Assembly: GCA_028874995.1 (NCBI GenBank)
Contig: JAPPGM010000004.1
Location: 3,925 to 67,924, forward strand
Length of the DNA stretch: 64,000 nt
Direction: 5' to 3'
Origin: Gemmatimonadota bacterium
GTDB taxonomy: Bacteria; Gemmatimonadota; Gemmatimonadetes; Longimicrobiales; Gaopeijiaceae
Below, piece by piece: positions 36,026 to 45,380 of this stretch. Position 1 is the first letter of the stretch. The number at the start of each line of letters is the position of its first letter. The position numbers and the translations under genes are program-made. Below the pieces are notes generated by a model. That model was not told the origin of the DNA, ran no database searches, and was given only the letters and a program-made list of their open reading frames with translations.

Positions 36026-36673
36026 CTAAGCATTGGCGTCACCGAAAGTTCCCGGGAACGCGCGCACGACCGCATCGCGGATCCGCGTCTCAACCTCCCC
36101 GGGTGTGCCTTCGGCGGACACCAGAACCGCATTCTCCCGGGATTCGGCCAACTCAACATACCCACGCCGCACCCTGCGAAGGAAGGCGAACCCCGCAGTC
36201 TCGAACCGATCCCAGTCCCGGTCTTCGCCCGCCCGCCGCGCCATACCCTCCTCCACGTCCAGATCCAGCACGACGTACAGGTCCGGCATCAACCCTGACG
36301 TTACGTCATGGTTCATCGACGCGATCCGCTCGCCATCGATGCCCGTGCCGTAACCCTGGTACGCGAAGGTACTCAGGTCGAACCGGTCGGAGACGACCCA
36401 TTTGCCCGAGGCGAGCGCCGGCTCGACGATTTCCGCGACGTACGCCGCCCGCGCCGCCAGTATAAGGTGAAGCTCGGTCCGGGGCGGCAACCCCGAGCGG
36501 CTCCCATGAAGCAGCAGCTCGCGGATGCCTTCGCCGACGCTGGTCTGACCCGGCTCGCGGCCGACCACGACCGACAGGTCCGCCTCCTCGAGGTACGCGG
36601 CCAGCCTCCGTACCTGTGTGGTCTTCCCGACTCCCTCGGCCCCCTCCACGACGATGAACCTGCCGCGGGTCAT
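36026..36673 (-). CDS. tmk: Thymidylate kinase
   Basis: Phosphorylates dTMP to dTDP for DNA synthesis. The 215 residues show the P-loop VVEGAEGVGKTTQVRRLA, the DR(Y/F/H) motif VVSDRFDLSTFAYQGYG near residue 93, and PDLYVVLDLDVEEGMARRAG. The lid region DRDWDRFETAG is present. The first P-loop is of the usual GxxGxGKT form. The start is an ATG at 36673, 118 bases after the inositol phosphate synthase gene and 47 bases before ctpA. Confidence 0.95.
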   Translation of the reverse strand: MTRGRFIVVEGAEGVGKTTQVRRLAAYLEEADLSVVVGREPGQTSVGEGIRELLLHGSRSGLPPRTELHLILAARAAYVAEIVEPALASGKWVVSDRFDLSTFAYQGYGTGIDGERIASMNHDVTSGLMPDLYVVLDLDVEEGMARRAGEDRDWDRFETAGFAFLRRVRRGYVELAESRENAVLVSAEGTPGEVETRIRDAVVRAFPGTFGDANA

Positions 36674-36791
36674 GGCCGCGGTGCCCGCGGTGTGGACGGG
36701 ACGCCGATGGCAGCCCGCGGACAGGTGTGCCCTGCGCCTCTGCGCCCCGGCCGAACGTGTGGACTCATCCCCCTACCGCCGTCCCCGCCCG

Positions 36792-38114
36792 CTATTCGTA
36801 GTACTCCCGGCCCAGATGGGTGATCTGCTTTTCGCCCGCGAGCCAGCGCAGCGTGTTCTTCAGCTTCTTGTGCTGGATGAACAGGTCGTGCTCGGGATAG
36901 AGTCCCTCGGGGGTGTGCGGGCTCTTGAAGTAGAAGGACAGCCACTCCTGGATTCCGCCCATGTCGGCGCGGCCGGCCAGATCCAGGAAGAGCGCCAGGT
37001 CGAGGACGATGGGCGCCGCCAGGATCGAGTCGCGGCACAGGAAGTCGACCTTGATCTGCATGGGATAGCCGAGCCATCCGAAGATGTCGAGGTTGTCCCA
37101 CCCCTCCTTGTCGTCGCCGCGGGGCGGATAGTAGTTGATCCGGACCTTGTGGTAGATCTCCCCGTAGAGTTCCGGGTACATCTCCGGCTGCAGGATGTAC
37201 TCCAGGACGCCCAGCTTGGACTCCTCCTTGGTCTTGAAGGATTCGGGGTCGTCGAGGACCTCGCCGTCGCGGTTGCCCAGGATGTTGGTGCTGAACCAGC
37301 CGCTGACGCCGAGCATGCGCGCCTTCAGGCCCGGGGCGAGGATCGTCTTCATTAGGGTCTGGCCGGTCTTGAAGTCCTTGCCGGCGATGGGGACTGCGCG
37401 CTCCCGGGCCAGGGCTTCCAGCGCGGGGACGTCCGCCGACAGGTTCGGGGCCCCGTTGGCGTACGGCACGCCCTCCATGATCGCGGCATAGGCGTAGATC
37501 ATGCTCGGAGCGATGGCGGGGTCGTCCTCGCGCATGGCCCGCTCGAAGGACTCGACGGTGCCGTGGGCTGGTCCCGAGCGCTGGAACACCTCGGTGGATC
37601 CGCACCAGATCATCACCGCGCGGGCGCAGCCGTTCTCGGCCCTGAAGCGGCGGATGTCGTCGCGGAGCGCCTCGGCCAGCTCCATCCGGTTCGCCCCGGT
37701 CTTGCGGTTGGGGCCGTCCAGCCGCTTGACGTACGCGGTATCGAAGACCGCCGGCATGGGCTTCACCGACTGCAGGAAGGAGCGGATGGGGTCGAGGTGG
37801 GTGGTCCGGTCGAGCACGCCCGCGTTGACCGAACTCTCGTAGGCGTCGTCGGGGATGGGATCCCACGCGCCGAAGACGAGCTGGTCCAGGCCGGGGATGT
37901 CGACCAGGTCGCGGATGAGCGGGGTGCGTTCCTCGGTGCGCTTGCCCAGGCGCACCGTGTTCATCTGGGTGAGGCTGCCGAACGGCTGGGCAAGCCCCTG
38001 CCGGACCGCCTCGACGCCGGCGACGACCGTGGTGGCCACCGCGCCGAGGCCCGGGAGAAGGACGCCGACCTTGCCGTCGGCCGGAGCGAAGCGAGGATTG
38101 TCGTTCACGAACAT
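36792..38114 (-). CDS. ino1: Inositol-3-phosphate synthase
   Basis: NAD-dependent cyclisation of glucose 6-phosphate to myo-inositol 3-phosphate (the same compound as L-1-phosphate). Its 440 residues have the NAD site GVLLPGLGAVATTVVAGVEA, then GSLTQMNTVRLGKRTEER, SVKPMPAVFDTAYVKRL, the MIPS block PIAGKDFKTGQTLMKTILAP and GVSGWFSTNILGNRDGEVL, then KVDFLCRDSILAAPIVLDLA. The length matches the short bacterial type. The ATG directly abuts the TAG of the phosphatidyltransferase gene, with an AAAGG site, so the two are cotranscribed. Together they suggest synthesis of an inositol phospholipid. Confidence 0.95.
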   Translation of the reverse strand: MFVNDNPRFAPADGKVGVLLPGLGAVATTVVAGVEAVRQGLAQPFGSLTQMNTVRLGKRTEERTPLIRDLVDIPGLDQLVFGAWDPIPDDAYESSVNAGVLDRTTHLDPIRSFLQSVKPMPAVFDTAYVKRLDGPNRKTGANRMELAEALRDDIRRFRAENGCARAVMIWCGSTEVFQRSGPAHGTVESFERAMREDDPAIAPSMIYAYAAIMEGVPYANGAPNLSADVPALEALARERAVPIAGKDFKTGQTLMKTILAPGLKARMLGVSGWFSTNILGNRDGEVLDDPESFKTKEESKLGVLEYILQPEMYPELYGEIYHKVRINYYPPRGDDKEGWDNLDIFGWLGYPMQIKVDFLCRDSILAAPIVLDLALFLDLAGRADMGGIQEWLSFYFKSPHTPEGLYPEHDLFIQHKKLKNTLRWLAGEKQITHLGREYYE

Positions 38115-38819
38115 CTATGCCTTTCCGGCGGCGTCGCCGCCATCGTCGAGAGGTACGCCGGTGCCGCGCTTGTAGACCCAGAACATGCGCTGTATGGCAG
38201 TGGCGTTGGTCAGCAGCGCCACGATCACGATGATCGAGCTCAGCACCATGCCGTCCCAGGCCAGACCGAAGATGGCCGCCCCGAGGCCCAGCACCAGGAT
38301 GCGCTCGCCGCGCTCCATGAGCCCCACGGAACAGTCGAAACCCAGCGACTCGGCCTTGGCCCTCGTGTAGCTCACCATGAGCGAACCACCGAGCGCCAGC
38401 GTGATGATGTAGATCATCCAGATGTCTACGAACTCGAGCTGGTAGGCGTTGTAGAGCGTCATGAGTCCGATATACATCGCGATCTCGGAGATGCGGTCGA
38501 GGGTCGCGTCGAAGAAGGCGCCGAACTTGGAAGCGAGTCCGGACTCCCTGGCCACGCTGCCGTCGAAGACGTCGAGGAGGCCACCCAGCAGGATCAGGAT
38601 TCCCCCGATGTGCACGTGGTCCTGCGAGAACATCACCGCGCCGACAACCGTCACGACGAATCCCAGCACAGTGATCGCATTCGGGTGGACGCGCCGCCGG
38701 ATGAGCCACCGGGTGACGGGTCCGATGATGCGCTGGACCGGCTCGCGCAGGCTGGAGATCGATTTCCGGGGGCGAGGCGGTGGGGGGGTGGCGGGGCTCT
38801 CGGTCACGATGCCGCTCAC
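38115..38819 (-). CDS. CDP-alcohol phosphatidyltransferase, probable phosphatidylinositol phosphate synthase
   Basis: 234-residue integral membrane enzyme with about six hydrophobic segments. The family motif D-x2-DG-x2-AR-x8-G-x3-D-x3-D is complete in LLDVFDGSVARESGLASKFG followed by AFFDATLDR. It moves a phosphatidyl group from CDP-diacylglycerol to an alcohol. The adjacent ino1 gene points to inositol phosphate as acceptor, but the sequence alone would also allow glycerol phosphate or another polyol. The GTG at 38819 overlaps the ylbF stop (GTGA). A basic, Pro-rich N-terminal tail of about 30 residues precedes the first membrane helix. Confidence 0.88.
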   Translation of the reverse strand: MSGIVTESPATPPPPRPRKSISSLREPVQRIIGPVTRWLIRRRVHPNAITVLGFVVTVVGAVMFSQDHVHIGGILILLGGLLDVFDGSVARESGLASKFGAFFDATLDRISEIAMYIGLMTLYNAYQLEFVDIWMIYIITLALGGSLMVSYTRAKAESLGFDCSVGLMERGERILVLGLGAAIFGLAWDGMVLSSIIVIVALLTNATAIQRMFWVYKRGTGVPLDDGGDAAGKA

Positions 38820-39175
38820 GTGGCCAGGATGATGGGGGATGCGGCTCCCTTCCGCATCCCCTCCTGGATGGACGCGTCCACCCGCTGCATGATCCGGTCG
38901 AAGTTGGCCTGCGCCGCAACCACGCTCTGGTAGACCGAAGAAGCCTGCAGCTTGCCCATGGCCGCCTCCAGCTGTTCCATCTCGGCCGCTGGAAGGTCCT
39001 CACCCTTTTGAGCGGCCGTCCTGATCACCTCCTGCAGCCCCTGCACCTCGTTCGTCAAAGCCACGATGTCGCGGTCGTTCTCGGCGCTCTCGATGGCCCG
39101 GGCCAGCGTGCGGTACTCCGCGGTCCGCCCCAGGGCCCGGCCCAGCGACTCCGCCATCTCGTGAATCTCCGCCAT
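38816..39175 (-). CDS. YlbF/YmcA family regulator
   Basis: 119 residues, mainly helical, matching the YlbF/YmcA (Com_YlbF) group: MAEIHEMAESLGRALGRT at the start, EYRTLARAIESAENDRDIVAL, and LQASSVYQSVVAAQANFDRI towards the end. In Bacillus, relatives form a complex affecting mRNA maturation and development. In Gram-negative phyla the role is unknown. The track start at 39238 lies inside prmC. The ATG at 39175 has a very good AGGAG site eight bases upstream and is preferred. The gene overlaps the phosphatidyltransferase gene by 4 bases. Confidence 0.82.
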   Translation of the reverse strand: MAEIHEMAESLGRALGRTAEYRTLARAIESAENDRDIVALTNEVQGLQEVIRTAAQKGEDLPAAEMEQLEAAMGKLQASSVYQSVVAAQANFDRIMQRVDASIQEGMRKGAASPIILAT

Positions 39176-39188
39176 CGCTTCGCTCCTG

Positions 39189-40100
39189 TCAGGCAATCGG
39201 TCGTGACCGCGGTTTCCCGGTTTTTCGCCCAAGAACATAGCGCGGTCGGCCGGTCAGGTCGTCATCCACACTCACCCCGTCCAGGCCGGGAACCGCCTCC
39301 AGCATGTGTACGACGGTGTCCGTCTGCGAGTTTCCCACCTCCAGCCCCACCCAGCCGCCCGGGCGCAGAATATCATCCAGACCGCCCACCAGACCGCGGA
39401 TCACATCGAGCCCGTCCGCTCCGGCCACCATGGCCGTACGGGGCTCCCACTCCCTCACCTCGGGCTGAGCGCTCCGCCATTCTTCTTCGGTGAGGTAGGG
39501 CGGGTTGGACAGGACCAGGTCGAAGGTTCGGCCCGCCACCGGTTCCAGCAAGGGCCCCTCGCGGAAGTCGATCGCTGTGACACCCGCACCGGCGGCGTTG
39601 TCCCGCGCGGCTGCCAGGGCGGCGGCGGAAATGTCGGTCGCGGTCACCGAACGGGACAGTCCTTCCGAGGCCAGGGCGAGCGCGATGGCCCCCGAGCCGG
39701 TGCCGACGTCCAGCGCCGACTCGAAGACCCGGTCCGGGCCGGCTGCCCGCTGGAGCACATCGATCAGGTACTCGGTCTCCGGACGCGGGATCGCGACGCG
39801 CCGGTCGACCCCCAGGACGAGGTGCCGGAACGGGGCCGACCCCAGGATGTACTGCAGGGGCTCCCGCGCCCCGCGGCGCCTCAGCAACGGCCGCAGGCGC
39901 CCCCGTTCGTCCACGCTGAGAGGCCGGTCGAAGTGCAGGTAGAGGTGAAGCCGACTCATGTCCAGGACGTGCGCGAGCAGGTGTTCGGCGTCGAGGCGGC
40001 CGTGCTCCAGCCCCTTGCCGTCCAGGTATTCGCCGCTGGCGCGGATGACATCCATGACCGTCCACACGCGCTGCCGTGGTGCGGTGGCCCTTGCCGCCAT
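39189..40100 (-). CDS. prmC: Peptide chain release factor N5-glutamine methyltransferase
   Basis: Methylates the Gln of the GGQ motif in release factors. 303 residues: a helical N-terminal domain (about 1-95), then the SAM-binding core ALDVGTGSGAIALALASEG, TATDISAAALAAARDNA, and the catalytic motif LVLSNPPYLTEEEW near residue 205. The ATG overlaps the prfA stop by one base (TGATG), and its substrate RF1 is encoded immediately upstream, the usual arrangement. Confidence 0.95.
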   Translation of the reverse strand: MAARATAPRQRVWTVMDVIRASGEYLDGKGLEHGRLDAEHLLAHVLDMSRLHLYLHFDRPLSVDERGRLRPLLRRRGAREPLQYILGSAPFRHLVLGVDRRVAIPRPETEYLIDVLQRAAGPDRVFESALDVGTGSGAIALALASEGLSRSVTATDISAAALAAARDNAAGAGVTAIDFREGPLLEPVAGRTFDLVLSNPPYLTEEEWRSAQPEVREWEPRTAMVAGADGLDVIRGLVGGLDDILRPGGWVGLEVGNSQTDTVVHMLEAVPGLDGVSVDDDLTGRPRYVLGRKTGKPRSRPIA

Positions 40101-41197
40101 CAGCTCTCCCCACCCCCGGCAAGCCGCTCCTCCTCACGCGCGAGCCTGAGCGCCGACACAACTTCCTCCAGGTCGCCGTCCAGCACGTCGCCCAGGCGGT
40201 AGAGCGTCAGCCCGATGCGGTGGTCGGTGACCCGGTTCTGTGGGAAGTTGTAGGTACGGATCTTGGCCGACCGGTCGCCGCTCCCGATCTGGGATCTCCG
40301 CTCGGCCGCGCGCCGGGCCTCGCGGGCGGTGATCTCCCGGTCCAGCAGGCGCGAACGCAGCACCTTCATGGCCTTGGCCTTGTTCTTGTGCTGGGACTTT
40401 TCGTCCTGGCAGGTGACCACCAGGTCGGTGGGAAGATGGGTGATGCGGACCGCCGAATCGGTCGTGTTGACCGACTGGCCGCCGGGGCCCGACGAACGGA
40501 AGACGTCCACGCGCAGGTCGGCCGGATCGATCTCGATGTCCACCTCCTCGGCTTCCGGGAGGACGGCAACCGACGCGGCCGAGGTGTGGATGCGTCCCTG
40601 GCTCTCGGTCTCGGGGACGCGCTGCACCCGGTGGACGCCGGACTCGTAGCGGAGCCGTCCGTACGCGCCCTTCCCGCGCACCGTGAAGACCGCCTCCTTG
40701 ACCGCACCGGGGATCCCCTCCGAGAGGCTCATGAGCTCCACCGTCCAGCCGCACCGCTCGGCGAGCCTGCGGTACATGCGCACCAGGTCGGCGCCGAAGA
40801 GGGCCGCTTCGTCCCCACCCGTCCCGGCGCGGATCTCGACCACGGCGGGCCGGTCCTCCATAGGGTCCGGGGGGATGAGTGCCTCGCGCAACCGCGCCAC
40901 CGCGTTCGCCAGGCGCTCCTCCAGCGCCGCGATCTCCTCCTCGGCCAGCTCCGTCATCTCGGGATCGGTGGACTCGTCGAGGAGCTCGCGGGCGCCGCGG
41001 AGTTCCGCCTCGAGCGCACGGACCGCGCGACCGGCTTCCACCGCTCCGGCCAGCCCCGCACGTTCCCGGCCGAGCTCGCGCAGCCGGTCCAGGTTGCGGA
41101 CCACATCCGGGTCGGCGAGCTGCCGCTCCACGGTGCGGAAGCGTTCCTCGGTCTTGGCGACGCGTTGCGCCAGTCGCGGGTCGATGATGGTGTCCAT
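40100..41197 (-). CDS. prfA: Peptide chain release factor 1
   Basis: Terminates translation at UAA and UAG. 365 residues from the ATG at 41197 ([19 protein letters not shown]). The GGQ peptidyl hydrolysis motif lies in [20 protein letters not shown] near residue 232. RF1-type features include [22 protein letters not shown] and [20 protein letters not shown]. The C-terminus has [23 protein letters not shown]. The track start at 41254 adds 19 Pro-rich residues with no homology. The gene is followed without a gap by prmC, which methylates its product. Confidence 0.96.
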   Translation of the reverse strand: MDTIIDPRLAQRVAKTEERFRTVERQLADPDVVRNLDRLRELGRERAGLAGAVEAGRAVRALEAELRGARELLDESTDPEMTELAEEEIAALEERLANAVARLREALIPPDPMEDRPAVVEIRAGTGGDEAALFGADLVRMYRRLAERCGWTVELMSLSEGIPGAVKEAVFTVRGKGAYGRLRYESGVHRVQRVPETESQGRIHTSAASVAVLPEAEEVDIEIDPADLRVDVFRSSGPGGQSVNTTDSAVRITHLPTDLVVTCQDEKSQHKNKAKAMKVLRSRLLDREITAREARRAAERRSQIGSGDRSAKIRTYNFPQNRVTDHRIGLTLYRLGDVLDGDLEEVVSALRLAREEERLAGGGES

Positions 41198-41278
41198 GGT
41201 CCCGGGTGGTGGGGTGGGGGATGGCCCCGGCTGAGCACTCTCGAAGCCGACCATGAAGATAGAGCCTGCCGGGTCCGG

Positions 41279-42907
41279 TCAGGAATCCCGGCGGGGCACC
41301 CGGCCCACCCGGTCCGGAACGATCCCCAGCACGAACACCAGGAAACAGGCCACACCCAACAGGTCGCCGATACGGGTGTAGACCGTGAAGGCACCGCGCC
41401 GCTCTACGGACAGGACTGCAATGCCCTCTTCCCCCGCCCCCGGCGCGAGGGCGGAAGCGCGGCCCTCCGGCGACACGGCGAAGGTGTGCCCCGTCGTAGC
41501 CACCTGGATCACCGAGATGCGGTTCTCGATGGCCCGCAGCCGCGCGTGCGTCGCGTGCTGCCAGTACGCCCATGTGGTGCGGAAGGGCCGCTCGGGGTCC
41601 AGCCAGTCGTCGTTGGACAGAACGGCCAGCCACTGCGCTCCGGCCAGAACCAGCGCCCGGGCCGTCGGGCCGTACGCCGAGTCGTAGCAGACCATGGCAC
41701 CCACCAGTCCACCGTTCAGAGGGAGGGGTTGTGGGTCCCGGCCCCGCCCATACCCCCGGCTGGCCCGACCGAGGGTGCCGGCGGGCAGCCAGCCGATCCC
41801 TTCCAGCCCCGGCACGAGGCGGCTCTTGCGGTACGCCGGCGAAAGCGCGCCCCCGGCCGGCTGCACGTAGGCGGCGTTGTACCACACGGTGTCCCGCCCC
41901 GCTTCGACGAGCCCCGCGTCGAGGGCGCCCACGAGCGTGGCCGTGCCCAGTGCCGCGGCGAAGTCCGCCACGCGCAGCCCCGTGTCCGTGGGCACTCCGT
42001 TGCCCGGGTGCCTGAGCGCCGCCGCCAGAAAGCGCTCGGGAAAGACGGCCAAGTCGAAGGGCCGCTCCGCCGCCAGATCGCGGAGCGGTGGGAGCCATCG
42101 CTCCAGTTCAGCGGCCGCCCCCGTCCCGCTCCCTCCGTGACCGGCCTGCACCGCCGCCACCGTGGTGGCCACTTCGACCTCCTCGAACCCGCGCTGGCGC
42201 AGCTGACCCGCCAGGAGGGGAACGCCGACCACCGCCAGCAACACGACCACACCACGCACCGCCCTGGAACCGTCACCCTCGCGAGCCCGGCATGCGATCA
42301 CCCCCAGCCCCCCTCCCACCGCCACCGTCCAGAACGTCAGGAAGCGGGCGCCAAGCAACTCCGCCCCCCCGGCCACCGCCGGATACCACCCCAGCGATCC
42401 CCCCGCGTGCAGCCACGCGTACGACACGCCCGGCACATGCGCGGCCGCCCATTCGAACCCCGTCCAGCACGCCGCGAGGGTCACCGGAAGCGGCCATCGC
42501 CTCGCACGATGTAGCGCCGTGGCGCCGGAACACGCGGCACCCCCCAACAACCCGAGCATCGCAACCACCAGCAGGTAGACCGGCACCGCCAGCCGGGTCC
42601 TCCACGACAGGGCGGGCACCATCCAGTAGAGCCCGATGGCGTGGGCGGTGGCGGCCGCCACGAACCCGTGCATGAACGGGGTGACGGAGAAGGTGGGCGC
42701 GGGGCGGGAACCGTCACGTTGCAGCGCGGCCGCCAACGGCGCGAAGGCGACGAAGGGGAGCACCGGCCCCCCGAACGGCGAGAAGGTGGCGCCGATCGCG
42801 ACACCGGAGACGGCCGCCAGCAATCCGTGGACAGAGCCGCCCGGGCACCTAGAGCGGCGAGACGCCGGGCTGGCGAGGCCACCCCCCAGTGCCCAGCCCA
42901 TCGCCAT
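41279..42907 (-). CDS. lnt: Apolipoprotein N-acyltransferase
   Basis: Last enzyme of lipoprotein maturation at the inner membrane. 542 residues: about six to eight hydrophobic segments in the first 230, then a periplasmic nitrilase-like domain. The catalytic residues can be placed: Glu in LAVFPERFL, Lys in AYRKSRLVPGLEG, Cys in GAMVCYDSAYG. The usual CYE reads CYD here. A C-terminal hydrophobic segment closes the protein (GDLLGVACFLVFVLGI). The start at 42907 overlaps the Gfo/Idh stop by one base (TGATG). Internal starts near residue 25 are possible. Its presence fits lolA nearby and the lipoproteins in this window. Confidence 0.92.
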   Translation of the reverse strand: MAMGWALGGGLASPASRRSRCPGGSVHGLLAAVSGVAIGATFSPFGGPVLPFVAFAPLAAALQRDGSRPAPTFSVTPFMHGFVAAATAHAIGLYWMVPALSWRTRLAVPVYLLVVAMLGLLGGAACSGATALHRARRWPLPVTLAACWTGFEWAAAHVPGVSYAWLHAGGSLGWYPAVAGGAELLGARFLTFWTVAVGGGLGVIACRAREGDGSRAVRGVVVLLAVVGVPLLAGQLRQRGFEEVEVATTVAAVQAGHGGSGTGAAAELERWLPPLRDLAAERPFDLAVFPERFLAAALRHPGNGVPTDTGLRVADFAAALGTATLVGALDAGLVEAGRDTVWYNAAYVQPAGGALSPAYRKSRLVPGLEGIGWLPAGTLGRASRGYGRGRDPQPLPLNGGLVGAMVCYDSAYGPTARALVLAGAQWLAVLSNDDWLDPERPFRTTWAYWQHATHARLRAIENRISVIQVATTGHTFAVSPEGRASALAPGAGEEGIAVLSVERRGAFTVYTRIGDLLGVACFLVFVLGIVPDRVGRVPRRDS

Positions 42908-43932
42908 CAGGAGGGCAGTTCGACCTCGCGGCCCTCCCGCGCCGATCCGTAGGCGGCTTCGACGAGATCCATCAGCGCGGTCTGCTCGGCCGGGGGATGC
43001 GCCTCGGCCCGTCCCGCGACGACCGCGACGAAGTGATCCAGAAGGCGCCGGAACCCGTTGGTGAAGAGGGTCTCGCCGCCGCGCGGGGAGGGGTAGCGGG
43101 GGGTCACGTCGACGGTGCGCCCCGCCTCCTCGCGGTGGATCGACAAGGGCAGCAGCACCGCCGAGCCCTCCGAACCGAGCGCCTCGAGCTGGTGGCGGTC
43201 ATCGGGGGCGTGAAGACGCCAGCTGGCCGCGAGTGAGAGAGCGACGCCATCACGGGTGACCGCGTGCAGGTGCGCTTCCTCCTCGACGTCGAAGCCGTCT
43301 CCGGGCGTGACCGCCGAGACCCGGGCCACCTTCGGGTATCCCATCACCCAGAGCGCCAGATCGAGCGCCGGCACGCCCAGGTCCATCAGCGCTCCGCCCC
43401 CGGATTCCAGCGCGCGCCGCCGCCATCCTCCGCGCGGACGCCGAACGGAGCGATTGAGCCATGTCACCTGAACCGAACTGAGCTTCCCCAACACCCCGTC
43501 GGCGATCGCCGAACGGAGCGCGCGCACACTCGGCTGATACCGGTGCGCCATTCCCAGGATCACACCCCTGCCCGCCTCCTGGGCCGCTCTCATGACCCAT
43601 CGCACACCCCCCGCAGACAGTGCCAGGGGGCGTTCCACCAGCACATGTTTCCCGGCTTCCAGACAGGCCCTGGCCATACTCTCGTGCACGAAACTGGGCG
43701 CGCTGATCACCACGCCCTGGATCTCGTCGTCGGCCACCAGGGCGTCGTCGTCCAGCACGCGGCCCACCCCGAAGCGGCGGGCGACGCTATGCGCCTTCAG
43801 GTCGTCCAGGTCGGCGACGGCGGCCACCTCCACGTCGCGCCGCTCGGAGAGGATCGGGAGGTGCATGAGCTGGCAGATCGCCCCCGTGCCGATCACCCCG
43901 ATCCGCACCTTGCCGCGGTCGCTCTGCTTCAT
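42907..43932 (-). CDS. Gfo/Idh/MocA family NAD(P)-dependent oxidoreductase
   Basis: 341 residues. The N-terminal Rossmann fold shows RIGVIGTGAICQLMHLPIL, VAAVADLDDLKAHSVARRFG and GVVISAPSFVHESMARACLE. The motif that normally reads EKP is VERPLALSAGG here, so the catalytic-position Lys is Arg. The C-terminal alpha/beta domain (about 130-320) includes ESGGGALMDLGVPALDLALW and FDVEEEAHLHAVTRDG. Substrates in this family are usually sugars or inositols. It lies 5 kb from ino1 in the same gene run, but a link to inositol is speculation. ATGA overlap with rimO. Confidence 0.88.
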   Translation of the reverse strand: MKQSDRGKVRIGVIGTGAICQLMHLPILSERRDVEVAAVADLDDLKAHSVARRFGVGRVLDDDALVADDEIQGVVISAPSFVHESMARACLEAGKHVLVERPLALSAGGVRWVMRAAQEAGRGVILGMAHRYQPSVRALRSAIADGVLGKLSSVQVTWLNRSVRRPRGGWRRRALESGGGALMDLGVPALDLALWVMGYPKVARVSAVTPGDGFDVEEEAHLHAVTRDGVALSLAASWRLHAPDDRHQLEALGSEGSAVLLPLSIHREEAGRTVDVTPRYPSPRGGETLFTNGFRRLLDHFVAVVAGRAEAHPPAEQTALMDLVEAAYGSAREGREVELPS

Positions 43933-45380
43933 GCCGTGAGTCTCCCTGTCAGGTCGTAGTCGTCGGCCTCCACAATCTCCACTTCAACGATATCACCCGG
44001 GCGAACCGAAGCGGCACCGGTCAGGTAGGTCCGCCCGTCGACTTCGGGGGCCTGGCCGCCGGTGCGGCCCACCGCATCGTGGCCGTCTTCGCCATGGGTC
44101 AGCGAGTCCACCAGGACCTCGGTGCGGCGCCCCACCCATCCCTGGTTCGATTCCCACGAGATCTCGCGCTGGCGCTCCATCACCGTCTCCAGACGCTCGG
44201 CCTTCACCTCGTCGGGGACCTGGTCCGGCATCCCGGCCGCGGGCGTCCCCTCCTCGATGGAGTACGCGAAGGCGCCCAGACGGTCGAAGCGGATCTCCTC
44301 GAGGAAGTCCAGCATGATGCGCACGTCCTCGTCGGTCTCGCCGGGGAAGCCCACGATCACCGAGGTGCGCAGCGTCAGGTCCTCGATCTCGTCACGCAGC
44401 CACCGCACCCGTTCGCGTACCGTCCTCTGCCGCTCCGGGCGTCGCATGCGGGCGAGCACGCGGTCGCTGCCGTGTTGCAGCGGCATGTCCAGGTAGGGCA
44501 GCAACCGCGGTTCGCGCGCCAGGAGCGAGACCAGTGCCGGCGTGATCCCCGACGGGTACATGTAGAGCAACCGGTACCAGTCGACCCCGGTCCCGTCCAG
44601 CAGCGCCTCCAGGAGGTCCTTCAGCAGCGGGGCGGAACGGTCGCGGCGCCAGAGGTCGCGGCCGTACCAGGTGGTGTCCTGCGAGACGATGTTGAGTTCG
44701 CGCACCCCCTGCTCCCCCAGTCCGCGCGCCTCGGCCACCAGGCTGTCCAGGCCGGCCGAGCGGTGGAGGCCGCGCATGTGCGGGATGGCGCAGAAGGCGC
44801 AGCGGTGGTCGCATCCCTCGCTGATCTTGAGGAAGGAGACGTGGGGAGTCTCGGTGGCCAGGATCCGCAGCGGCCGCTCCATGTTGTGCACGATGCCGTC
44901 GCGGATATGCCCGCGCGCGCGGAGCTCCGGAACCAGGCGCGACATCTCGGCGATCCCGAGGAAGAGGTCCACCTCCGGGATCTCCCGCTCCAGGTCGTCG
45001 CGGTAGCGCTGCACCATGCATCCCACGGCGGCCACCGCCTTCACCCGCCCCCGATCCTTCAGCGCACAGGCGTTCAGGATCGTGTCGATGGACTGCTCCT
45101 TGGCCGCGTCGATGAAGCCGCAGGTGTTCACCACAACCACGTCCGCGTTCTCCACGTCGCTGGTGACGCGGGCGCCGGCCGCGACGAGGGCGGCCATCAT
45201 GTGCTCCGAGTCGACGGTGTTCTTGTCGCACCCCAGGGTGACGAGACCCAGGCGCGGCCCGCCCTCGGGGCCGACGTCGAAGGAGCGCGGATCGACCGCG
45301 CTCACGCCGGGATCGACGCCCGGTCGCACCGGACCGGCCGCCACCGGGAAGACCGGCAACTCGCGTGTGCGGAGTCTCAT
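43929..45380 (-). CDS. rimO: Ribosomal protein S12 methylthiotransferase RimO
   Basis: Radical SAM methylthiotransferase acting on an Asp of ribosomal protein S12. The track ORF to 45953 is too long. The ATG at 45380 gives an ATGA overlap with lolA and 483 residues. The N-terminal UPF0004 domain has LVTLGCDKNTVDSEHMM, VVNTCGFIDAAKEQSID and VAAVGCMVQRY (three cluster Cys). The radical SAM motif is KISEGCDHRCAFCAIPHMRG. The C-terminal TRAM domain includes TEVLVDSLTHGEDG and VEIVEADDYDLTGRL. About 35 extra residues precede the first domain. MiaB is the main alternative, but the DKN and IPHMRG patterns favour RimO. Confidence 0.94.
   Translation of the reverse strand: MRLRTRELPVFPVAAGPVRPGVDPGVSAVDPRSFDVGPEGGPRLGLVTLGCDKNTVDSEHMMAALVAAGARVTSDVENADVVVVNTCGFIDAAKEQSIDTILNACALKDRGRVKAVAAVGCMVQRYRDDLEREIPEVDLFLGIAEMSRLVPELRARGHIRDGIVHNMERPLRILATETPHVSFLKISEGCDHRCAFCAIPHMRGLHRSAGLDSLVAEARGLGEQGVRELNIVSQDTTWYGRDLWRRDRSAPLLKDLLEALLDGTGVDWYRLLYMYPSGITPALVSLLAREPRLLPYLDMPLQHGSDRVLARMRRPERQRTVRERVRWLRDEIEDLTLRTSVIVGFPGETDEDVRIMLDFLEEIRFDRLGAFAYSIEEGTPAAGMPDQVPDEVKAERLETVMERQREISWESNQGWVGRRTEVLVDSLTHGEDGHDAVGRTGGQAPEVDGRTYLTGAASVRPGDIVEVEIVEADDYDLTGRLTA

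Noticed and set aside
36670-39003. 777-residue minus-strand ORF across ino1 and the phosphatidyltransferase gene
   Set aside because: It is an Arg/Pro/Gly-rich frame ghost. Two well-supported enzymes occupy the other frame.
44145-44170. TGGTTCGATTCCCA as a tRNA T-arm
   Set aside because: It lies inside rimO with no other tRNA arms around it.
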